64,000 nucleotides of DNA from Salipaludibacillus keqinensis (GCF_003226325.1 NZ_PDOD01000003.1:1-64000), one strand, 5' to 3'; positions 42,856-52,262 are shown, counted from the stretch's first letter. The notes: generated from the letters alone by a model not told the origin. Translations and numbers: made by a program.

Positions 42856-43263
42856 GTGAAGACGATGCAAACCAATGTCGTCACTCCTGATGGCAGTGTA
42901 TATAGCGGAGAAACAGAGATGGTAAGCGTAAAAACACCAGATGGAGAACTAGGAATCATGCCTAGTCACTTACCATTGGTAACGCCTCTCGCCATCGGTG
43001 CCATCCGAATAAAGAAAGATTCAAAAGTAGAACTCATCGCAGTGAGTGGCGGCTTCATGGAAGTCCGTCCAGACGAAGTAAACATTCTCGCCGAATCAGC
43101 AGAACGACCATCTGAAATCGACATCACCCGCGCACGCGCTGCCAAAGAACGAGCACAGCGTCGCTTAGATGAAGCCAAAAGAGACAACATCGATTTCAAA
43201 CGAGCCGAATTGGCCCTGAAACGAGCCATCAACCGACTCGAAGTTTCAGAATCAAAAATATAG
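42856..43263 (+). CDS. atpC: ATP synthase F1 subunit epsilon
   Basis: A 135-aa subunit: N-terminal beta sandwich ([33 protein letters not shown], shown in part as key positions 10-40) and a C-terminal helical hairpin that can inhibit hydrolysis. The GTG at 42856 is 5 nt after AAGGAGGGTG; an ATG at 42865 would be 14 nt away. Last gene of the operon. Confidence 0.95.
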   Translation: MKTMQTNVVTPDGSVYSGETEMVSVKTPDGELGIMPSHLPLVTPLAIGAIRIKKDSKVELIAVSGGFMEVRPDEVNILAESAERPSEIDITRARAAKERAQRRLDEAKRDNIDFKRAELALKRAINRLEVSESKI

Positions 43264-43269
43264 TCTCAC

Positions 43270-43307
43270 AAAAAGCAGCTTGCCCATGCCGGGCAAGCTG
43301 CTTTTTT
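43270..43307 (+). terminator. Rho-independent terminator of the atp operon
   Basis: A 16-bp perfect stem (AAAAGCAGCTTGCCC with its complement), a 5-nt loop and six Ts. Confidence 0.96.
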
Positions 43308-43354
43308 GGTTGTGTGGCAAGAAACAGATGCTGGTGCAGGACGAGTGGTGGTAG

Positions 43355-43380
43355 GTAGGTACTAGCAGCGCAGCACCTAC
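43355..43380. repeat. GTAG...CTAC palindrome next to the RAYT-like gene
   Basis: GTAGGTACT/AGCACCTAC (one A-C mismatch) with an 8-nt loop, 28 bp past the 3' end of the minus-strand transposase-like gene. It resembles the elements at 15030, 30616 and 32145. Confidence 0.6.
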
Positions 43381-43408
43381 GCAGCATGACCCAACAAAAA
43401 ACAAAAAA

Positions 43409-43987
43409 CTAATAAGCTTTACTACACCATTGAATATATTTCTTTCTTTTTTCATTATTCGTCCCTTTGAAGGGATTCAATAAAGGTTTGAAATCAATAA
43501 AAGACGGTAAATGAAGATCTTTTTCAACGTTCAAATCAGCTTTAAGTAATAAAGGATAGCTACTCCATTTGTAATCTTCAGGTTTTCGGACGAGATTAAT
43601 TTCGACCGGATTGTAGTGGATGTACCTACTCATGATCAAAATCGTCCGTTGCGAATAAGCAGGCTTCACAATAAATCGCTTGTCAAAAAGGTGCCCTCTA
43701 AGTGTGTATTTTCGATTGTAGTACTCCGCGTACTGCTTTTTTACTGTATACATAATATGCGAATAGTGGAGATTGTCTGATTTAATCAACATATGAAAGT
43801 GGGTTTGCATGAAAATGAATGAATTCAGTTGGAACGGGTATTTATGACTGGTTTGCTCTAGCAAATGAAAAAAATATTGAAAGTCTTCTTCCTCTCTAAA
43901 TAGACGTTCCTTCCAATTGGAACGGCTCATGATATGGTATGGAATGTTAGATTTCCAATCTCTTGTTTTGTAAGGCAATAACATCAT
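43409..43987 (-). CDS. REP-associated tyrosine transposase (RAYT)-like, Y1/HUH family
   Basis: A 192-aa IS200-related single-stranded-DNA transposase. The HUH pair is H63-x-H65 in MQTHFHMLIK; the candidate catalytic Tyr is Y122 in SRYIHYNPV, the place of the YIxxNP motif of RAYTs; RGHLFDKRF and the late WSSYP are also family features. RAYTs are usually single genes that act on REP palindromes elsewhere in the genome. It sits between atp and nuo, against the direction of both. GGGAG is immediately upstream of two in-frame ATGs (43987, 43984). Codon use seems more AT-rich than its neighbours. No IS ends were found, so self-mobility is doubtful. Confidence 0.82.
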   Translation of the reverse strand: MMLLPYKTRDWKSNIPYHIMSRSNWKERLFREEEDFQYFFHLLEQTSHKYPFQLNSFIFMQTHFHMLIKSDNLHYSHIMYTVKKQYAEYYNRKYTLRGHLFDKRFIVKPAYSQRTILIMSRYIHYNPVEINLVRKPEDYKWSSYPLLLKADLNVEKDLHLPSFIDFKPLLNPFKGTNNEKRKKYIQWCSKAY

Positions 43988-45003
43988 CTCCCTTGAATGT
44001 AATTAGTGTTTTTGACATAACCTATGATTGCTTTGAAAATCAAGCATATTCATTGTTCACAATAGTGAACAAGAAATCAGAGCGACAATAAACATGGAAA
44101 ATGTGTGATTGTACAAACAGAGGAGAAGTGGAGGAGGTCTTCGGGAAGAGATTACACGTACAATCAAAGAAGAAAATATTTACAAAAAAATCATACGATA
44201 ATTATTCTGAAAAATCAATACTGTTAAACAAAATTCTACAAAAACTACTTTTTTAGAAAAACGCTTAGTCAAGGTTCTTCTAAATTTATGTTGTCACAAA
44301 GTGTTCTTAACGACTATTGGCTTACCAATTTATTTAAATTCACAACATCCGATAAAGTCGATAATTGCCGATAAAAGGAGCATAAAACTACTTAAGATTC
44401 ATGAAAATCTAATTGAGAATCAATGATGAAATGCCCACTTTTTTAAATCAAAAAAATTCATGAAAAAGTCACATTTTAGAAACTAAGTTGTTTAGAAAAT
44501 ATATAAAATAGACTGTTCTATTCTTTACATCCTCTCTGTTATAGTGTATGTTCTATTATTCACAATGCGTTTTCCTCGGAAAAATCCTTATAGAATAGAG
44601 CTTAAACTAATAAAATCACAATATTCTAACAACTTATAGCCCACCTGTATAATTACCATAAAAATCCATATACACTAAACAGAAAAGTGAAATGAGCATA
44701 ACACGAAATTAAGGGCATGAAAAATAATAATTCCTTTATAATAATTATTATAACGAATATTCAAGCCTTATTTTTGTTTAGAACAGCCAATAATGATTGC
44801 TCAAACCCATGTATACCAACGATTAAAACAATATTTTCCAATCTCTAAACCCTTGCCATGCCAACGGTTAAACCTATAAACAACGTAGTAACATTACTTA
44901 TCTGAGAATTCAGAATAATATAGACATGATTTTCATTGCTTTGTTATAATTTGATTGAGAGTAGGATACAAAAGAATATATTTATATGGAGGGGAGTGAA
45001 CGT
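43988..45003. other. 1-kb AT-rich gene-free region upstream of nuo
   Basis: No ORF of useful length is present. It contains a perfect 8+4+8 palindrome (44053-44072), a CGATAAA-rich fragment resembling the 51-bp array junctions (44352-44380), an 18-bp AT palindrome resembling a PerR box (44736-44753) and the nuo promoter (44921-44950). The base composition is well below the neighbouring genes in GC. Confidence 0.6.
44921..44950 (+). promoter_or_regulatory. Sigma-A promoter of the nuo operon
   Basis: TAGACA - 18 bp - TATAAT with a TGT just before the -10 (TTGTTATAAT), 54 bp upstream of the nuoA start. Confidence 0.7.
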
Positions 45004-45375
45004 ATGTCGCTGGGAGTATATTATGATAATTATATTTTAGTATTAATTTTCATGTTACTTGGGGTTGCGCTTCCAGTGGTTGCTCTGACATTTGGGCGAT
45101 TGTTGAGGCCGAACAATCCCTATGCAGAGAAGATCACAACGTATGAAAGTGGGATTACGCCGGAAGGAGATGCACAAGTTCGATACCACGTCGCCTACTA
45201 TATCGTGGCGCTCGAATTCATCATCTTTGATGTTGAAACCGTTTTCTTAATTCCGTGGGCCGTTACGTTAGATCAACTCGGATGGGTCGGGTTGAATATG
45301 ATGTTAATCTTCATTGGAATATTGGCCTTAGGTCTTGCCTATTCTTGGAAAAAGAGGGTGCTAGAATGGAACTAA
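45004..45375 (+). CDS. nuoA: NADH-quinone oxidoreductase subunit A
   Basis: A 123-aa membrane subunit with three helices. The conserved acidic loop [20 protein letters not shown] and [12 protein letters not shown] are intact. The ATG at 45004 is 8 nt after GGAGGGGAGTG; the ATG at 44986 includes the ribosome-binding site. It overlaps nuoB by 10 bp. Confidence 0.95.
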   Translation: MSLGVYYDNYILVLIFMLLGVALPVVALTFGRLLRPNNPYAEKITTYESGITPEGDAQVRYHVAYYIVALEFIIFDVETVFLIPWAVTLDQLGWVGLNMMLIFIGILALGLAYSWKKRVLEWN

Positions 45376-45893
45376 AAGGATTTCAAGAATTAGAGAAGTA
45401 TGATCCGAGAATTTTAGAAGATGTAAAGAAGAACGTCTTTTTCACGAAGGTGGACCAATTAAAAGCGTGGTCCAGAACCCGTTCGTTTTGGCCATTGAGC
45501 TTCGGTTTAGCATGTTGTGCGATTGAAATGATGGGAACCGGGGGATCGAGGTTTGACTTTGACCGCTTCGGTGTGATTTTCCGAGCGTCGCCGCGTCACT
45601 CAGACGTGATGATTGTGGCAGGGACGGTCACAGGCAAGATGGCACCGGTCTTAAGAACCCTGTATGATCAAATGCCTGAACCGAAATGGGTCATTGCCAT
45701 GGGTTCATGTGCGACTTGCGGCGGTCCATACAAAGAAGCTTACAGTGTGTTGAATGGGGTAGATAAGATCGTTCCAGTCGACGTTTACGTATCCGGTTGT
45801 CCGCCAACTCCACCGGCTTTATTAGACGGAATTGATAAGCTTCGCGAAAAAATTCGCATGGAAGCGAGAGGAGAGAGGGTGACAGAAGGATGA
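45366..45893 (+). CDS. nuoB: NADH-quinone oxidoreductase subunit B
   Basis: A 175-aa subunit carrying Fe-S cluster N2. The ligands are C50-C51 (GLACCAIEM), C115 ([10 protein letters not shown]) and C145 (VSGCPPTPP). The ATG at 45366 starts inside nuoA; longer upstream starts in this frame overlap nuoA extensively and are not credible. Overlaps nuoC by 4 bp. Confidence 0.96.
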   Translation: MELKGFQELEKYDPRILEDVKKNVFFTKVDQLKAWSRTRSFWPLSFGLACCAIEMMGTGGSRFDFDRFGVIFRASPRHSDVMIVAGTVTGKMAPVLRTLYDQMPEPKWVIAMGSCATCGGPYKEAYSVLNGVDKIVPVDVYVSGCPPTPPALLDGIDKLREKIRMEARGERVTEG

Positions 45894-46369
45894 GCCAAGA
45901 GCTTCTCGACCTTATTGTCGAAAAAATTCACACACTCCAAGGAGAAGAAGTGATTGAAGAAGCCAAACTGAATTTCGAGAAGCCGATGATCATTCTCGGT
46001 TCGGACCACTGGAATTTAGCTACAGCAAAACTTCTCCATGATGAAGAGTCCCTCCAATTTGACTTCCTATCTTGCGTCACAGGAGTGGATTATGAAGAGC
46101 ATATGGAAGTCATTTATAACCTTTATTCAACTAAGCTAGATCATTATTTATATTTAAAAGTGAAGACACCAAGAGAAGAGCCTGTCATCATGTCAGCCGA
46201 TCAAGTATGGAAAGCAGCTGATTATATGGAAAGAGAAACATATGACCTACTAGGCATTGATTTCCCGGGACACTGGCGTTTGAAACGTATTTTGTTAGAA
46301 GACGACTGGGAAGGTCATCCGCTTAGAAAAGACTACATTACAGATAAAAAAGCCCTAGGCTTGGATTAG
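45890..46369 (+). CDS. nuoC: NADH-quinone oxidoreductase subunit C
   Basis: A 159-aa hydrophilic Q-module subunit. The family core [22 protein letters not shown] and [11 protein letters not shown]...RKDY is present. It is of ordinary length, without the long N-terminal extension seen in some Bacillus NuoC proteins. Confidence 0.94.
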   Translation: MSQELLDLIVEKIHTLQGEEVIEEAKLNFEKPMIILGSDHWNLATAKLLHDEESLQFDFLSCVTGVDYEEHMEVIYNLYSTKLDHYLYLKVKTPREEPVIMSADQVWKAADYMERETYDLLGIDFPGHWRLKRILLEDDWEGHPLRKDYITDKKALGLD

Positions 46370-46383
46370 GGGGTGTTTAGCAA

Positions 46384-47496
46384 ATGTCGGAGTTAAAAAC
46401 AGAAACAATGACGCTGAATATGGGGCCGCAGCACCCGAGTACGCACGGGGTTTTCCGGTTGCAGCTGAAAGTGGATGGGGAAACGATTAAAGAAGCGATT
46501 CCAGTAATGGGGTATTTGCACCGTGGATCGGAAAAGTTAGCTGAAAGATTTCTATATTCACAGTTTATTCCTTATACAGATCGACTAGATTATTTGAATG
46601 CGATGACTAATAACTACGTTTATTGTGCAGCCATCGAGGATTTATTAGAGTGGGAAGTTCCTGAAAGGGCTGAATATTTACGTGTCATTACAATGGAACT
46701 GAACCGAATCGCCAGTCACCTCGTTTGGTGGGGAACGTATTTACTCGATATTGGAGCAATGAGCCCATTCCTCTATGCTTTCCGAGACAGGGAAACGATT
46801 TTAGACAGACTAAATGAAATTAGCGGTGCAAGAATGACCTTTAACTACCACCGCATCGGCGGAGTAAAATGGGACTCTCCAGATGGATGGATTGAGAAAG
46901 TTCAAGAAACGGTGAAAGAGTTATACGAAAACATCCAAGAATTCAACGTTCTCGTCACTGGAAATGAAGTGTTTAGAGCGAGAACAATCGGAGTCGGAAG
47001 ATTGTCAAAAGAACAAGTCATTAACTGGGGATTATCAGGGCCAATTGCCCGTGGAAGCGGGATTGCCATCGATGTTCGGAAAACTGAACCCTATTCCATT
47101 TACGACCGGTTTGATTTTGAGATTCCAACGGAGCAAGAAGGCGACGTTTTCGCACGATACAAAGTGCGGATTGCTGAAATGTTCCAATCTTTGCGAATTA
47201 TTGAGCAAGCATGTGAACAAATTCCTGAAGGCGACATCATTACGAAAAAAGGGAAACGACTGATGATGATCAAGCCACCCGCTGGGGAAGTGTACCGTCG
47301 TGCCGAAGCTTCTAAAGGGGAAATCGGCGTGTATGCGATCAGTAATGGAAAGAACAAACCTTATCGTATCAAACTTCGACGACCATCGTTTGTCAACGTA
47401 TCGATTCTTCAGCATCTTTTAGTAGGTGAATCGATCCAAAATCTCGTCGCCATCTTTGGAAGTCTTGACGTGGTTCTCGGGGAGGTTGATGCGTAG
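46384..47496 (+). CDS. nuoD: NADH-quinone oxidoreductase subunit D
   Basis: A 370-aa 49-kDa-type subunit forming the quinone pocket with NuoB. GPQHPSTHGVFRLQL starts the protein (His of the quinone site), and LVWWGTYLLDIGA and FRARTIGVG follow. It is a separate polypeptide, not fused to NuoC as in E. coli. Confidence 0.96.
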   Translation: MSELKTETMTLNMGPQHPSTHGVFRLQLKVDGETIKEAIPVMGYLHRGSEKLAERFLYSQFIPYTDRLDYLNAMTNNYVYCAAIEDLLEWEVPERAEYLRVITMELNRIASHLVWWGTYLLDIGAMSPFLYAFRDRETILDRLNEISGARMTFNYHRIGGVKWDSPDGWIEKVQETVKELYENIQEFNVLVTGNEVFRARTIGVGRLSKEQVINWGLSGPIARGSGIAIDVRKTEPYSIYDRFDFEIPTEQEGDVFARYKVRIAEMFQSLRIIEQACEQIPEGDIITKKGKRLMMIKPPAGEVYRRAEASKGEIGVYAISNGKNKPYRIKLRRPSFVNVSILQHLLVGESIQNLVAIFGSLDVVLGEVDA

Positions 47497-48455
47497 TGGA
47501 TTACTTAATTATGGTCATCTACGCTGTTACCGTCATGGGTGTGTTACTTGGTGGGGTCACATTCGCCATTCTCGCAGAGCGAAAAGTAATTGGAGCGATT
47601 CAACTTAGACCGGGACCTAACCGGCACGGTCCTTGGGGATTGTTTCAAACAATCGCTGATGTTATGAAGCTATTAATGAAAGAGGATGTCATTCCAGCCA
47701 AAGCAGACAAGCCGATCTTTGTTTTGGCCCCTGTTTTAGCGTTCGCACCGGCATTCTCGGTCATGGCCGTTCTTGTTTACAGCAGTTCCATCGGTGGGGC
47801 TGATATCAATATCGGTGTCATTTATTTCTTAGGCGTATCGTCCATTACCATGCTTGGCGTATTAATGGGTGGTTGGAGTTCTAACAACAAATATGCGTTG
47901 CTAGGTTCCATTCGTGGTGTGGCACAAATGGTCAGTTATGAGCTCCCGCTTATTCTGTCTATTATCGGGATCATTATTCTTGTTGGGTCCCTCAACATCA
48001 CAGATATCGTCAATTATCAGGCAGAGATGGGCATGTGGTTTATTGTTCCACAATTCTTGGCCTTTGTCGTCTATATGATTTCATCAATTGCAGAATTAAA
48101 TCGGTCGCCATTTGACTTGCCAGAAGCAGAATCAGAACTTGTTGCCGGTTTTTTCACAGAGTACTCAGGATTCCGATTTGCTTTCTTTATGTTAGCAGAA
48201 TACACGTATGCGATCGCGATTGCAGCGTTAGCCACAACGCTTTTCTTAGGCGGTTGGTTAGGTCCGGCGTTTTTACCGGGAATTGTATGGTTCTTGCTTA
48301 AAGTCTGTGCAGTGATGTTTATATGGTTCTGGCTCACAGCAACCTTACCGCGAGCCCGTGTTGACCAGCTTATGAATTTCGGCTGGAAGGTGCTCATCCC
48401 GCTAGCATTGCTCAACATTGTGGTTACAGCGGTTATCAAAGTGTGGATGGGGTGA
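47496..48455 (+). CDS. nuoH: NADH-quinone oxidoreductase subunit H
   Basis: A 319-aa membrane subunit linking the Q site to the pump. Conserved loops include LAERKVIGAIQLRPGPNRHGP and SPFDLPEAESELVAGFFTEY (key residues at 35-55 and 200-220). GTG start at 47496 shares one base with the nuoD stop. Confidence 0.96.
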   Translation: MDYLIMVIYAVTVMGVLLGGVTFAILAERKVIGAIQLRPGPNRHGPWGLFQTIADVMKLLMKEDVIPAKADKPIFVLAPVLAFAPAFSVMAVLVYSSSIGGADINIGVIYFLGVSSITMLGVLMGGWSSNNKYALLGSIRGVAQMVSYELPLILSIIGIIILVGSLNITDIVNYQAEMGMWFIVPQFLAFVVYMISSIAELNRSPFDLPEAESELVAGFFTEYSGFRFAFFMLAEYTYAIAIAALATTLFLGGWLGPAFLPGIVWFLLKVCAVMFIWFWLTATLPRARVDQLMNFGWKVLIPLALLNIVVTAVIKVWMG

Positions 48456-48459
48456 TTAA

Positions 48460-49368
48460 ATGTTTCGATTATTAAAAGGGTTCGGCATAACCTTGAATTA
48501 TTTCAGAAAAAAGAACATAACCATCCAATATCCAGAAGAGAAAATGGTTATGCCAGAACGATTCCGGGGTATTCACAGATTTTTTCCGGAAAAATGTATT
48601 GTATGTAACTTATGTGTGCAGGCGTGTCCAACTGACGTGATTACACTGACAGGAAAAAAGAGCGAAGAAAACCCGAAGAAAAAGGTCATTGATACGTATA
48701 ATATCGATTTCCAAGGGTGTATTCTATGTGACTTCTGTACAGAAGTATGTCCGACGGAAGCAATTGTTATGACGGCTCGCTATGATAATTTAAGTGAGTT
48801 CAACCGTTCTGCCCATTTCAAAGATATTGAGTGGCTTACGAATAATAAGGTGTACGGAAACTACACGGAAGAAGCGCCAAAGCCGAAAGAAAAGAAGCCA
48901 GCAGCTAAGCCCACCGCTGAAAAGAACGAAAAAGTAGCGGTCACGTCAGGTGCAAAAGCAGCGGGTACTTCTGAAACTAAGCCGGCCAAGGCCGACACCG
49001 CGAAACCTGAAGCAACAAAACCTGCAAAATCAAAAGAGCAAGCGAAACCTGTGGAGGAAGCCAAGCTAAAGACAGACGCAAAGCCTTCTGAAGTGCCTAA
49101 ACCTGCAGAGGATCCGAAGCCTAAAGCTGAAACGGAAAAGCCAAAACCAGCATCTGGAAAACCTGCAGAAGATGCGGAAACCAAAGTGAATGAAAAATCT
49201 TCGGTTAAACAAGAAGAAGAAGGATCTGCAGAACAGCCAAAGCCGATGCCGAGTCCTGAAGCGATGCCTAAGCCGGAGATGAAATCGGAGGAAGAAACAC
49301 CTCCTGAAAAACAAACAAAAACAAAACCAGACACAGACGACACTTCGGGAAGAGGTGACACCAAGTGA
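48460..49368 (+). CDS. nuoI: NADH-quinone oxidoreductase subunit I with long low-complexity tail
   Basis: A 302-aa protein. Residues 1-136 are a normal NuoI with two 4Fe-4S sites, C46/C49/C52/C56 (CIVCNLCVQACP) and C87/C90/C93/C97 (CILCDFCTEVCP). Residues ~137-302 are a Lys-Pro-Glu-Ala-rich, probably disordered extension (EEAPKPKEKKPAAKP and onwards), which doubles the usual length. It is in frame, has no stop, and nuoJ overlaps its end by 4 bp, so it is part of the gene. Role of the tail unknown. Confidence 0.95.
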   Translation: MFRLLKGFGITLNYFRKKNITIQYPEEKMVMPERFRGIHRFFPEKCIVCNLCVQACPTDVITLTGKKSEENPKKKVIDTYNIDFQGCILCDFCTEVCPTEAIVMTARYDNLSEFNRSAHFKDIEWLTNNKVYGNYTEEAPKPKEKKPAAKPTAEKNEKVAVTSGAKAAGTSETKPAKADTAKPEATKPAKSKEQAKPVEEAKLKTDAKPSEVPKPAEDPKPKAETEKPKPASGKPAEDAETKVNEKSSVKQEEEGSAEQPKPMPSPEAMPKPEMKSEEETPPEKQTKTKPDTDDTSGRGDTK

Positions 49369-49859
49369 ACACGCAAATGATCTTCTTTATCATTCTCGCA
49401 CTAATCGCCATCGTGTGTGCCGTACTCATCATGGCCCTTGAGCGCATCTCTCACCGAGTGGTCTCGATGGCATTCAGTTTCTTTGCAGTCGCAGGTCTTT
49501 ACTTTTTACTTGGAGCAGAATTTATCGGGATTATCCAAGTGATGGTATACGTTGGAGCGATTACGATCTTGTTCGTCTTCGGTATGATGATGACAGAGCA
49601 CAGAAACGTCGGATTCGGTCCTGACCCGAGAAAAGGGCAGCAAATACTCGGATTTCTCGGAGCAGCTACCCTGCTTGGCGTGTTGCTCTATGGGATCTTC
49701 TCCATGGATTTACCGACAGAACAACCGTACGTAGGTACAGTAGAAGCGATCGGTTTGGAGCTTTACGGTCACTATTTCATTGCCTTTCTTGGATCGGGCT
49801 TTTTGTTAACTTCAGCTCTTATTGGGGCCGTTGTGATCGCAAGAAAGGAGGTCGAATAA
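49365..49859 (+). CDS. nuoJ: NADH-quinone oxidoreductase subunit J
   Basis: A 164-aa membrane subunit with five predicted helices. [21 protein letters not shown] is the family signature (positions ~47-67). GTG start 49365 overlaps nuoI by 4 bp; a later ATG at 49377 is possible. AGAGGTGA is upstream. Confidence 0.93.
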   Translation: MNTQMIFFIILALIAIVCAVLIMALERISHRVVSMAFSFFAVAGLYFLLGAEFIGIIQVMVYVGAITILFVFGMMMTEHRNVGFGPDPRKGQQILGFLGAATLLGVLLYGIFSMDLPTEQPYVGTVEAIGLELYGHYFIAFLGSGFLLTSALIGAVVIARKEVE

Positions 49860-49860
49860 C

Positions 49861-50169
49861 ATGGTGCCTATTTCGCTCTTTTTATCTCTCGCAGCCATTC
49901 TTTTTTGTATCGGATTGTACGGGGTCTTAACGAGGCGTCACCTCGTCATTGTCCTTGCCAGTATTGAATTAATGCTTAACTCAGTGAATATCAACTTGGT
50001 TGCCTTTTCAGCGATTGGACCATTTGCCAACATTTCAGGGCAAGTGTTTACGTTATTCGTCATCACTGTTGCAGCAGCAGAGGCAGCAGTCGGTCTAGCT
50101 ATTTTGATCGCCCTTTATCGCAACCGTAACTCCATAGATGTGATTAAACACGACTTGTTACGCTGGTAA
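49861..50169 (+). CDS. nuoK: NADH-quinone oxidoreductase subunit K
   Basis: A 102-aa three-helix subunit (MrpC-like). Conserved glutamates are in [15 protein letters not shown] and [18 protein letters not shown] ribosome-binding site lies in the end of nuoJ; start 1 bp after the nuoJ stop. Confidence 0.95.
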   Translation: MVPISLFLSLAAILFCIGLYGVLTRRHLVIVLASIELMLNSVNINLVAFSAIGPFANISGQVFTLFVITVAAAEAAVGLAILIALYRNRNSIDVIKHDLLRW

Positions 50170-50264
50170 ATAACCATCATAGCGATAGATTCAAGGTGTG
50201 AATGGAAGCTTCACTGATCTACACCTATATATAGTAAGAGACTAATCGAAGAAAAGGTGATGGT

Positions 50265-52262
50265 ATGATACAAAATGCCTGGTTAATCCCGGTTTTTCCG
50301 CTAATCGCCTTCCTGATTCTGTTATTCTTTGGAAGATTTCTTAAAGAGAAAGCTGCCTATGTGGGAATAGCAGGTTTGGGCCTGTCGTTCATCGTTTCCG
50401 TAATGGTTTTGTTTGAACGGATTGGCGGAGAAACTTACACATACGTAATTGAATGGATAACCTTTGGGGAAAGCACGATCACCATGGGCTATGAGGTCAC
50501 ACCTTTAAATGCGATGATGCTCATCGTCGTCACCCTCGTTAGCTTGGTCGTACACATTTTCTCAAGAGAGTACATGCACGATGACAAACGAATTCACGTG
50601 TTTTATAGTTACCTAGGATTGTTCTCGTTCTCCATGTTAGGACTGGTCCTGGCACCGAACGTATTGCAATTGTTCATCTTCTGGGAGCTCGTTGGTTTAT
50701 GTTCCTTCTTGCTCGTCGGATTTTGGTATTTCAAGCCGGAAGCGGCAGCCGCTGCAAAAAAAGCCTTCCTAACCACTCGAATTGGGGATGTTGGGTTACT
50801 GTTAGGTCTTGTCATTTTATTTAATCAGACTGGTAGCTTCGACTACGGAGAAATTTTTGCGGCAGTAGAAAACGGTCTAATTAATGATACGTTATTAACT
50901 GCTATTGCTCTGCTGATTTTCATGGGGGCTGTGGGGAAATCAGCTCAATTTCCACTTCACGTTTGGTTACCTGATGCCATGGAAGGTCCGACACCCGTCA
51001 GTGCGTTGATCCACGCCGCAACGATGGTTGCTGCCGGAGTATATTTAGTCGGAGTGATGTACCCGTTATTTTTAGCTTCTCCAACGGCTATGACCGTTGT
51101 TGCTTATACAGGGGCAATCACCGCCTTTTTCGCAGCGACAATGGCTTTGGTCATGACGGACATCAAGCGAGTCTTGGCTTATTCTACGATCAGTCAGTTA
51201 GGGTTTATGATTTTAGCGTTAGGAACAGCCGGTTATGTCGCAGGTTTGTTCCACTTAATGACGCACGCATTCTTTAAAGCACTCCTTTTCCTTGGAGCGG
51301 GAAGCGTGATTTACGCAGTTCACCATCGTCAAGATATTCGTGACATGGGGGGCTTATGGGGCAAGATGAAAATTACTGCAGTGACCTTTTTAATTGGGTC
51401 GTTAGCCATTGCAGGTGTGTTTCCCCTCGCTGGATTTTGGAGTAAGGAAGAAATTCTTGCTTCTGCGTTACTCAACGGTGATGGATTCTTGTTTGCCATT
51501 GCTCTAGTGACGGCGTTCATGACTGCATTTTACATGTTCCGTCTTTTCTTTAAAACATTCACAGGAGAGTATCGAGGTGGTGATCACGACGATCCTCATG
51601 CAAATGATCCGGGAGTTGAAGCCCAAGGGGCAGCAAGTGTCGCTGAAGCGGATAACCCCCGGGACGACTCAGTGGATCAAGATCGTGTTCCTCCTGCAGA
51701 GGACCATGGCCATCATGACGCGCCGAAAGAAAACTCTGGATTCATGACGTTCCCATTGATTGTGTTGGCTTCTCTCGCTGTGGTAGCTGGATTCGTCAAT
51801 GCTCCGTTTCTGGGACATCAATTGGAAGGGTTCTTGATTCAAGGATTAAATGTAGGGGCTCAGCCTCACGGAGAATTATGGTTAGCCTTCCTATCGTTAG
51901 CTGTCGCAGGGGGAGGGATCGCTCTTGCATGGGCAATGTATTACAAAGGAGCGATTGCAGAAGACTTCTTTGCAAGTAAAGCTCCTGGTGTTCACAAGCT
52001 TCTGATCAATAAATATTATTTAGATGAAGTATATGTAGCTGTATTTGTCAGACCAACGGTAGCCATCGGACGTTTCTTCTGGGAAATGGACAAAAGCATC
52101 GTGGATGGCATTGTCAATCTGATTGGACGTTCCACGCGAGGCACGGGGCGTTCATTTAGCCGAGGTCATAACGGTCAGCTGCAAACATACGGTCTTGTGT
52201 CGATCCTCGGAGGACTTGTCGTCATCGCACTTGCCTTCGTTATAAGGGGGTATTTCGGATGA
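50265..52262 (+). CDS. nuoL: NADH-quinone oxidoreductase subunit L
   Basis: A 665-aa antiporter-like pump subunit. The conserved proton-path segments KSAQFPLHVWLPDAMEGPTP (positions ~225-245) and the Lys/His residues in MTHAFFKALLFLGAGSV are present. A hydrophilic Asp/His-rich stretch (about 436-490, GGDHDDPHANDP and onward) is inserted before a late membrane helix. A 95-bp gap without a clear terminator separates it from nuoK. Overlaps nuoM by 4 bp. Confidence 0.96.
   Translation: MIQNAWLIPVFPLIAFLILLFFGRFLKEKAAYVGIAGLGLSFIVSVMVLFERIGGETYTYVIEWITFGESTITMGYEVTPLNAMMLIVVTLVSLVVHIFSREYMHDDKRIHVFYSYLGLFSFSMLGLVLAPNVLQLFIFWELVGLCSFLLVGFWYFKPEAAAAAKKAFLTTRIGDVGLLLGLVILFNQTGSFDYGEIFAAVENGLINDTLLTAIALLIFMGAVGKSAQFPLHVWLPDAMEGPTPVSALIHAATMVAAGVYLVGVMYPLFLASPTAMTVVAYTGAITAFFAATMALVMTDIKRVLAYSTISQLGFMILALGTAGYVAGLFHLMTHAFFKALLFLGAGSVIYAVHHRQDIRDMGGLWGKMKITAVTFLIGSLAIAGVFPLAGFWSKEEILASALLNGDGFLFAIALVTAFMTAFYMFRLFFKTFTGEYRGGDHDDPHANDPGVEAQGAASVAEADNPRDDSVDQDRVPPAEDHGHHDAPKENSGFMTFPLIVLASLAVVAGFVNAPFLGHQLEGFLIQGLNVGAQPHGELWLAFLSLAVAGGGIALAWAMYYKGAIAEDFFASKAPGVHKLLINKYYLDEVYVAVFVRPTVAIGRFFWEMDKSIVDGIVNLIGRSTRGTGRSFSRGHNGQLQTYGLVSILGGLVVIALAFVIRGYFG

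Noticed and set aside
45255-45365. N-terminal extension of NuoB beginning inside nuoA
   Set aside because: The ATG at 45366 gives the normal NuoB length and start; the extension is a shadow of nuoA.
48861-49376. Long minus-strand ORF (171 codons, Ser/Gly/Phe-rich) opposite nuoI
   Set aside because: It mirrors the low-complexity K/P/E/A tail of nuoI and lies antisense inside a tight operon.
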